DNA of 64,000 nt, from positions 21,404,938-21,468,937 of the forward strand of contig NC_044022.1 of assembly GCF_900496995.4 (NCBI RefSeq). Reading direction: 5' to 3'. The stretch is from Aquila chrysaetos chrysaetos. Its lineage: Eukaryota; Chordata; Aves; Accipitriformes; Accipitridae. Position 1 is the stretch's first letter. The number at the start of each line of letters is the position of its first letter. The position numbers were made by a program, and so were the translations under genes. The notes beneath the pieces were generated by a model, which did not search any database, was not told where the DNA came from, and saw only the letters and a list, made by a program, of their open reading frames with translations. Below are positions 44,701 through 64,000 of the stretch, one piece after another.

Positions 44701-47700
44701 CTGTCAGCATGATCTGTGTGCCAGAAAAATAGTTGGTTCATTTCATTATTGTAATTCTTTTTAAAAACAAAACTACAAAAAAAAACCCCCCAACCCTGCA
44801 TAATTTAAAACTGACTACTTTTCATGCATTTTCCATCTGTTTCAGCACAAACCAGTAGCAGTATATGCACTTGTTGCCTCCTGTATTTCTAAATTTGCCT
44901 CTGGGTGTGGTGCTGAGGTGAGGGCAGACCCAGAAACAGATAGGGCCCTTGTGAAAAGAATCCCCACTTTGACTAACAAGTCACATCATTGACTTGGGAA
45001 GAAAAATGATTGGGAAAATGTCCCAAAACAGAGGGAGATGAGTATTTCTGTGATGGTTCTGAGTCTGCCATGGCAGGGCATTTTCAACCTCAAAGCCTAA
45101 TGAGCAGGACACAGTCTTTTTGTTTGTTTTAGGGGGGGTTTAAGAGACCTGAACTCCTACTAGCAAGAAACAGGGAACAGCACAAGGGGAAAAATACTTT
45201 CAACATAGGAGGACTGTTACAAAATAATTTGTATTACATATAGGTTGTTATTATTAAAGTTATTACATTTCTGGAAGTACCCAGGGGAATGACTTCTTTA
45301 TTTTGTGTGGGGAAAAAAAAAAAAATCAATATATTTGTAAAAGGCAGGATAGATTGGTATATGCATTGTATCTTTCTGTTTCTCCTTAGGCTTATTCCTG
45401 AACTATTTCTAAATAATCCTCCCATTTTAAACCACTCTTAAGTATTGGTGGGAGATTAACATATCTATAGAGATAGATATGTTAAAGAACTGTAGATATG
45501 TTGAAGCGTTTGGCTGTTCAATCATGAAGACATAGCACAAACTCTAATCCCTTCCCAGGATCTCCCATCTGAAAGATGGAGAGAAAAGACACTAAAACAT
45601 TTTATTCATCCTGAAACAGGAAAATGCAGCAAGAGGTTTATTCCATTCCTCAACAAGGAAATGCTTCTCTGTTCTAGCAAGCAGACCAAGAAATCTTTGT
45701 TATCCCTTTCATCACAAAGAAATAGTAAAGACTGTTTTGATATCTCTCGGGACAAACCATATGGAACAAAAGCTGGATAAGGTAGAAAATACAGCAACTG
45801 CTGAAGCACGTAAGGCTCGTCAGTCGGCTGGTGCAGAAGAGCAAGCAAGAGCGGGCTGTTCTCCCTGCAGCACAGCCCGTGCTGCAGCTCCCGCGGGTCC
45901 GCGCAGCCCCTCAGCGGCCCGGACCCGAGGCTGGTGACCTGTCTTGTAACCACAACTCTAGCAAGGTACGGGCCGTCGCCGCAGGAGTGTCCGTCCGCCC
46001 ATTCCTCTCCCGTCTTTTTGGCTCTGCTCCTTTCCTCTGCCTGACTGTCTCTGAGCTTTCCTCATAAGGATGGTGAATCCACAGGGAAAGATGATTAGCA
46101 GCCTGAAGACAAATCCCAAATTAATCAGGCAGAAATAGGAATGACAAAAAACCTGCTGCTCTAAGACCCTGGAGTTTTCTTACATTAAATTTCTGTAGAT
46201 AAACTAAATGCCTGTTGCCTCAAGCATCCTACGTGGTGATTGTATTACCAGATCTCACACAGCCAGTGAAATTCAGCAGTAACCCACCATAATCATACAC
46301 TTCGCAGATGAGAAAGAAAACACACTTATGCCTGAGAAGCACAGTTGGCAGTCCAAACAAACAACCCATAGAAATTAATGAGCTCTTACTTTCATAGCAG
46401 TTCTGAAAGGCACCTCTCCGATACAATTTGAAGGGGCACGGAGTCTTCCTTCTGCAGGTTTTCCATCTGCAAGCTCAGCCACAGCAGGTGGGAAAGAAGA
46501 GGAAAGTAATTTACAGTGATGGTCTCAAGCGTGTACCGTATTCACTAAGCTCAGAGACAACACCTCCTGGAATCCACAGTGGCTACAGCGCTGGGACAAG
46601 TTCTTAATACACACTGCTGAATTATTCAAAATGCATATGATTACATATATTCATTTACAGCCTTAAAGACTGGAGCCAGGGCAAGAGCAGTCACAAAGCT
46701 CGTGCTGGAGAGACTTAGCCATCCCACCCGCATGGTCTAGTCTGGCTTCCTGAAACCCAAACAGGAATCCCACGGAATAACCAGAACGCAGTCTTGACCA
46801 GGTCAGAACAGCAGCAGTTTGCTACTACAGCCACGAGAGAAGACAGAGCAGCAGAGTGACAGTCTGTCTCTCACACAAGTACAAGGGCACAGTGTCGGGC
46901 TCCACCGTGTCCTCAGGAGGGTCACCTGAGGACTCTCCTCTTGATTTTTCTCCCTTGGTCCTTCCTTCATATCAACTGCCCTTACTTTCACAGGACCACT
47001 GCAAGGAAAAGCTGGGAGAACCCCTGTGAGCATGAAATACCACCACTCTTAAAACAGCATCTTGGTGAGGAATCACATGAGAATGACATGCAGACATGCT
47101 CAGTCAGGTCATAAAAACAACTAAGACTATTAATTCCCCATCTGTCCTATTCTTAGGCCCTTTCGAACACTGGAACTTGTCCAACTTGTTCCTGCAAATC
47201 AGTATTACTCCTGGTGATACTGTTTTTTCCCTGCTTTATCTAGTCCCTGTTGTGAAGAGTTGGTTGGGAGATGCTGGAGACCTAGCAGACTCTCTTTTGG
47301 AGGAGCAATTTTATTTCATAGAGTCTAGGATCTCAGTACTGACCCTGCCTGCACAAATTCAAGTTGCTGATATATTCAGCCCACAGACATTCTTCTGGGG
47401 AAGTTCATGACCAATTAAAAAAGAAAAAGGGCTGGAATTCCCAGATTGAAAAGTGAAGTTCTTTTTTGGCTCAGGTGGTGAACCTTTTCTACAACCATCT
47501 CCAGATGATGTTTCTCCTCAGAAGAAATCAAATAGGCTCCATGAGAGAAACACCACCACTATTGGCAGAATTTGGTATTCGGCATCCTGAAGGATCTCCC
47601 TAAATGTTTACTCCCTGGTGCATAAACCAACTTCGAAAAGGAAAGAACAGTTTTCACCTGCGATTCACCAGGGAGAGCAGATTCACAACAGATGGATCTG

Positions 47701-50700
47701 TACCCTGTGCCACGCTGGGGCCTTTTAACATTTGCCATAGGCACCTAGAAAGAAGGACAAAAAGAAACATGGTGTTCTCAGGAGTCTGCTCTCACATTAC
47801 CTTTCCTGTTGTCAATCTCCTTAAAATAATCTCTCTGCTTCTTCTCCTTGGGAGATTTAGTGGGTCTTTCGCAGAGGGATTTAAGAAAAAATTCTCCACG
47901 TTCAGCGTTACACTGCAGGCTGCAGAAAGGACGACAACACCAGTTTGCATGAAGGACGCCACGTTCTCTCTGCAGCTTTCATGAATGCCCTCATCCTGCC
48001 ACAGACATATCTTACAAGTAGTCTGCAGTCCATTGCCTTCCACAGCCTCGAAGGCTTTAGTAGGAAACCCAGTTACCTGGGAAGGGACTCCAGTGCCTGG
48101 AGGAGCTCTGGCCGCATCTTCTAAGGTCTCCCTAATCCTTACTGCTAGGAAGTTGAGTCTAACAACGCAAATCCTCCTTGCTCCGAATGCAGACCATCCA
48201 TCACCCCTTATCCCAAGTGTACCTGGAGACCTTTTGCTCTCCGATATGCCAAGAGCACTTTGAATTTTAATCTCGCCCGCCCCTTCACTTGGGTACATAC
48301 CCTCCCTAACTAATATCACAGCATCTGTAAAGAGGGAATTCCATCACTGGGGTCACGAACGGAGCTCCTTTGCAGTGTTGGGACACATCCCCCTACAAAC
48401 AGGCTTCCTGTTTGCCAAGAAATCACTTCTCCCACACTCCTGAAGAGGGCATTTAAGATACAATTTCTTCACTTAATTCTCACAAAAGGCATGGGAATTT
48501 CACAAACACGACATACATGGATCCCATCTTCTATCACATATAGTTCCGTAGAATGTAGAATTCAGTGTGAAATTCTGCACAGGAACGTTTCTTAATTTCC
48601 CCTGTAGTTTTCCTGTCTTTTCATAGTCTCACTCAAAGGAAAGAGGAAAAAGCAGGTGAAACTTGAAGATGTTGCCCATATTATTCTCTATGCTCCACAA
48701 ATTCTAACGAATGACGATGATTTAGCATGATTGATGACATAAAAAGCAATCAAGTGATTGCTCTATATTACTTCAAGTGAAGATGTACATCTTCCAACCC
48801 AAGCAAGAATAAGTATGGAGGGTCCTGTGAATTTTTCCTCAACCTCAAGAGAGGCAGAAAAATCCTAGTGATGCAGTGCTACCCAACAGGAGCCGAGAGG
48901 CTCTCACATCATCAGTCAAGGCAAGACAAAAGCAGCCTTACTCACCTGGGAAACAGGAGGTCAGGTGCTCCAGTTTCTCCCCGGGGAATGACCCAATTCA
49001 TCATCCCTTTCTTCCTCTGCAACAGGGACAGAGACAGGTGAGATGATTCCAAGGCAACAACCACGTCGCTAACGAAGACAGCAAACCTTTCAACTGCTAA
49101 AAGAAGCAGCTGCCTCACCAAAGCTCTCCAGCGAAGCTCTCTTCGGTTAACTATAGCCCCTCCTTACAACAAGCAGAGATACTCCTGCTACGAACTGCTC
49201 CTGGGTACTAATAGTGCTAGGCTTTCTGCAAGGGTGACGCTCAACAGCTTCAACCAGGAGACAAATTCCTGACCAACAGAGAACCCAGTGGAGGCAAGCA
49301 CAGCTTCTTCCAGGGCTTTGGGCAAATCCTTCAGCCAGGCACCGAACTGCTTTCCCACTTAGCCGTTAAGGGCGAGTGCCACCATCACTGGTTCTCCTAC
49401 CCTTTCCTAAGCCTTCAGGGACAGGACACTGGGCTGGATCGATCCTTCATTTGACCCAACACAGCTCTTCTTTGGATCTTACATGTCATCAAGACAATTG
49501 ATGACAAGAGAATAAATCTACAGAGCGCCTCTATTACTGCACATAACGTCTAGGCCAAGTGGTCAGACAAATCACAGCATGCCAGGGGCCACCAGTTCAA
49601 CAGGCCTTCGAGATTCAGCCTGAAATACTGTAAGTAGCATGGCTAAACCAGCAAGACTTACATTGCTAACAACTTCTTTAAAGTTTCCCATTGCATCCAG
49701 GCTAAGAAGAAATTTTTCATAAAACCTCATTTTGGCTTTTGCCTCATAAAAAGGACACCCATGTCCAGGAAAACAAAATCAACATTCAGTCTATTCAAGA
49801 TGCAGCAACAGAGATGCATCACGGTCTCACTTACACAGCTTTCCACAGTGTCACAGGGATTTGATGTCTCCAAGGCTATGGTGGCATAGTCCAATGGGAC
49901 AGCTGGTGTAGAATATATTAAGCAATGCAAGAGGAGCAAAGACACTAATTGCAGTCAAGTTTCAGCAGCGTTCAGGCCCGCAGGCAATGCCTTGCTACAG
50001 GGTGGTCTTCTCGAGTGCCATGATAAAGCCATCGTAACTCTGCCCACTCTGCCTCTGCAGGCACTGAGGGCTTGAGAGACTTAGCATGCCCTGTCAAACA
50101 TTTCCAATTAAGAAGCAAAAGAGAAGAACTCCTGAGAATTACACAGACCACTTCAAAATCCCATGAATTTATGAGCAAGCGTGACAGCTTTTGGGGCCAG
50201 TGACCACTCCTAGACAGCATTATCAGACATCCCACATCTGTTTCAAAGGGAAACAATATTTTACTCTGTCTTCTTACTGGGATAAATTCTTCTAGCATGG
50301 TCAAGGTTAAGAGTCTTTCTGACAACATTGGACAGTTGAAATATGGGTCTCTGAACAGGCAAACAATCGTTCTGTCCCATACATAGCTCCTTCATAAGAA
50401 CAGCGAATATCCCCAGCCCAACTATTCTGACACTCTAAAAGTGGAAAAGGAAAAAGGAACACAGACAAGGGTTTGACATAAAAGTAGTGCAAACACCCTT
50501 CAGCTAGAGGGGAACAGAGGAAACTCTGACAGCATTGATCTTTTGATTATAGCTACAGCTGGACTTGTTTTTTTCTGTACACTTACAGAAAAATCTGATT
50601 TGTGGCACACCCCAACATTTTCCTCATGGAAGAAGTCTTTCAGATACTAAGAACCATTATGCTTATTTTTCTCCTCCTCCACATCATTCTTCATACCATA

Positions 50701-51119
50701 ATTAGAGAAAGCTGAAGAGAAAGACAAATTCATCAAATAACTCCACAGTCAGTAATTTAGCAGCTCTCACTTCACTGAACAGTCTGGGGCTGCAAAGTAC
50801 AAATATACAACTCTGAATTGCCTGTAATAGCCATTTCAAAGCTATTTGACTTGCAGCAGGGAAAGAGTCCCCAAAGATTTCTCTTCATTACACTTTCATA
50901 CAGGAGAATTAAAGACAGGTACCCCGAGATCAAGCTCAATCATGTCTTCACACCAAAAAGAGGGAAATACTATTGTACCATATATGAGAGCTAGGGACAG
51001 GAATATTGGTTGTGCACAAAGTAAAAGAACTTACAGCGTAAGTACCAGCAGGAAAACCACCAGCATACTCTCAGTCACCCAATCACCCTTCAGAATGAGG
51101 TAAAGAAGGAAAAACTACA
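41786..51119. other. Region between the convergent EED and HIKESHI 3' ends, no gene recognised
   Basis: About 9 kb with scattered open frames on both strands. The longest is 175 codons on the - strand at 47792-48319, and none is recognised. A short GC-rich patch lies at about 45880-45990. Non-coding transcripts cannot be excluded. Confidence 0.5.
44088..44165. repeat. A-rich tandem duplication, period 37 bp
   Basis: gagattaatctttyatcaaa followed by an A-run occurs twice (starts at 44088 and 44125), ending in a poly(A) and gagaga tail. Confidence 0.85.
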
Positions 51120-51125
51120 TTTATT
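51120..51125 (-). terminator. HIKESHI: Candidate HIKESHI polyadenylation signal
   Basis: An AATAAA on the - strand about 360 nt past the HIKESHI stop. AT-rich variants nearer the stop (about 51320-51335) could also serve. Confidence 0.45.
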
Positions 51126-51486
51126 TTGTCTACAACTAAACACCCTGAAACATCACACAAGTATGAAACTGTGCTGCCATTTTTCATCTTGTAATTTCTT
51201 CCACTTTAAATGCAGTTTCAAAAGGATATTTCTATGCATGCACATGGAACACTGATTTCTTGTTGCAGCCAAGTACTTCAATTAAAAAAACCCAATGCGT
51301 AGGCAAGTAGTTTTCACGGATTTTAATTTTAAATAATTTTCAAGAGTAATACAAAAGTTACAAGTTTGTCTATTCAGACTAATCGTTTTGGTTTTTTTTT
51401 CTCCCCTCAAATTCTTCAGTGGAGTTACTTGCTGCATCTTTCAGGTCACACTGTTTAGAAAGCACTTCAAATGACACAATTTAAGC

Positions 51487-62592
<11,106 letters not shown>

Positions 62593-62655
62593 GGCGGCGG
62601 CCGCCGAACCCCCTCAGACGCTTCCCTGCTCCGCAGCCTCCATGAGCGCCGTCTC

Positions 62656-62663
62656 CCGGAAGT
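62656..62663 (+). promoter_or_regulatory. ETS-type motif CCGGAAGT
   Basis: A perfect CCGGAAGT core (GABP/ELK type) about 65 nt upstream of the HIKESHI ATG, close to the likely transcription start. Confidence 0.5.
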
Positions 62664-62708
62664 TCAACGCGCACCCCGCCCACCCCTTCACCCCGCAGCC
62701 GTCGAGTC

Positions 62709-62716
62709 ACTTCCGG
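62709..62716 (-). promoter_or_regulatory. ETS-type motif, inverted copy
   Basis: ACTTCCGG on the + strand, i.e. CCGGAAGT on the - strand. It pairs with the motif at 62656, in opposite orientation. Confidence 0.5.
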
Positions 62717-62751
62717 AGCGCGGCCCGGCGGGGAGGGGGAGGCGCGAGTGG

Positions 62752-62763
62752 ACTACAACTCCC
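62752..62763 (+). promoter_or_regulatory. ZNF143/Staf-type motif
   Basis: ACTACAACTCCC matches the core of the ZNF143 (Staf) binding site found in many CpG-island promoters. It lies about 160 nt upstream of the HIKESHI ATG. The match is visible; occupancy is inferred. Confidence 0.6.
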
Positions 62764-62822
62764 GTGGTGCAACGCGCGGCGAGGCGGGGCGGGGCGCTGC
62801 GCGGGGCGGAGCGGGGCGTGAC

Positions 62823-62834
62823 GGGAGATGTAGT
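62823..62834 (-). promoter_or_regulatory. Second ZNF143/Staf-type motif, opposite orientation
   Basis: On the - strand this reads ACTACATCTCCC, the same core as the motif at 62752 but inverted. The two are separated by about 60 nt of GC boxes. Confidence 0.55.
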
Positions 62835-62900
62835 TCGCGTCACCGCACCCAGGGAACGTAACGGGGGGGGGGGGGGGACGGCGGAGAGCGCGTCACGCCG

Positions 62901-64000
62901 CCGAGGCTGACGTCCCTCCCTCTCTCGTCGGGGTTAAAACGTGACCCGTTTCCTCCGGGCACGGAAGAGCAGAGGCAATTTGGCACCTTCCGTACCTAGA
63001 AATTAAAGTCAGTCTTGCTACGGAAGTAAAAGGCCTACACCCAAAGTGTTTAAAGCCAGACAAAACTGGCCAAAGCAATTGGGAGCCAGTACAGTCTGCA
63101 TTCAGAAATAAAAGAGAAAGAATGGAAAAGCTACTCAGGAAAACTGCCTGCTTAAACGCGCTGTCGCACACCAAGTGTCTCGAGAGAGAGCTGCTGTAAC
63201 AGACTATGACGCTGCATTACCGAGAGACTCGGGTTCGTCCCCGCAGACGCCGCTCCGGTGCTGGAGGTTCACGCCGAAGAAGAAGAAGAGGACGCGCCGC
63301 GTGTGCTTACTCTGATCTTCGGTGCCGTGTCAGAGCACCGACCATCAGACTGCGCTTGGTGCCCGGAGCACAACCCTCCTGACTTCGGTAGCAGCTTCCA
63401 CCGGCGAGATTTCCAAGGAGACACCAAACCTTCCGCAGACGCCTGCGAGACAGCCCGATGGCCTGGTTAACGTCACCTGTGAACGCAGAGGCACAAACAA
63501 GCCTCGTTTTCCAGGGGCAAACGCAAAGACAGTCTTCGCTATGCCATCGTCCCGTTCTGCCTGCCGGTGCCTCTCCACGTCTTCCAACTCCTGCAAAACC
63601 GGGGAAAGGTCGTGACAGCAACAGGAGACTTTAAAACTTCAGTGCCACGTGGCAGTGGAAGGCGGCCAGAAACCTGCTTTGGCGTTTCACAGGCATTTGC
63701 GCAGCTAAGAGGTGATACGCGTCAGAGCGTGTGCTCTGCGCCAGATTAAAAGGAAGAACCTTCTAGTGGGTGGAAACATCTGCTCACTCCCCTTGGGCTC
63801 AGTCCCCTCTTCTGCCTCTGCCCCAGGTTCCCCCTGCAGACCCACCTGCTGTCCTGGGAAGTCTCGGCACACTTTCAGTTTGTCTGTCCGGTCCTCCCCT
63901 ATTTTCCTAAGACTGTCACCCCGCAGTGTCTTGTTAACCTCTGTCCACAACCATTTCCAGCTGCTTTGTCCATCCAGAGTCTGCTTCCAGGACCCTTCCT
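62901..64000. other. Upstream flank of HIKESHI, nothing recognised
   Basis: Moderately GC-rich with scattered CpGs and a short gaagaagaagaag run near 63270. Open frames up to about 100 codons occur on both strands without recognisable homology. It could hold the start of a divergent transcript. Confidence 0.4.

Noticed and set aside
63705-63950. Open frame on the - strand with LRKIGED, faintly like a BH3 motif
   Set aside because: The match covers only a few residues, lacks the usual pattern on either side and has no supporting gene structure.

Overview
This is a vertebrate nuclear genomic window, almost certainly from a bird. The protein-coding content is two split, strongly conserved vertebrate genes. 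The interspersed repeats are CR1 LINE copies, one very close to the familiar avian CR1 3' end, plus one long solo LTR of a type I associate with neoavian genomes. There are no bacterial-style operons, CRISPR arrays or rRNA/tRNA genes that I can see.

Layout. 1-21.7 kb is gene-poor intergenic DNA with degraded CR1 copies (about 9.5-9.9 kb, 11.6-12.3 kb antisense, and a 2.4-kb relic at 17.5-19.9 kb). A CpG island at about 21.7-22.6 kb is the promoter of EED. EED runs on the + strand from its ATG at 22147 to its stop at 40581 in 12 coding exons. All joins are in phase and give a 444-residue protein. Intron 3 holds a 1,136-bp antisense solo LTR with a 5-bp target duplication, and intron 4 has the signature of a minor-class (U12) intron. 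After the EED poly(A) signal (about 40757) come a young-looking antisense CR1 (41391-41785) and about 10 kb with no recognised gene. HIKESHI lies on the - strand, converging on EED. Its five coding exons run from 62592 down to 51487 and give 197 residues, the same length as I recall for the human protein. Its CpG-island promoter (about 62.3-62.9 kb) carries two inverted ZNF143-type motifs and two ETS motifs. The last 1.1 kb (62.9-64.0 kb) holds nothing I recognise.

Biology. EED is the WD40 subunit of Polycomb repressive complex 2 and reads H3K27me3. HIKESHI (OPI10 family) carries HSP70 into the nucleus during heat stress. They are neighbours, and nothing in the sequence suggests a shared pathway. 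I found no wholly new system. The most notable observations are the U12-type signals in EED intron 4, a GUG codon in strong context in frame upstream of the EED ATG, the solo LTR close to EED exon 4, and the paired ZNF143-like motifs at HIKESHI.
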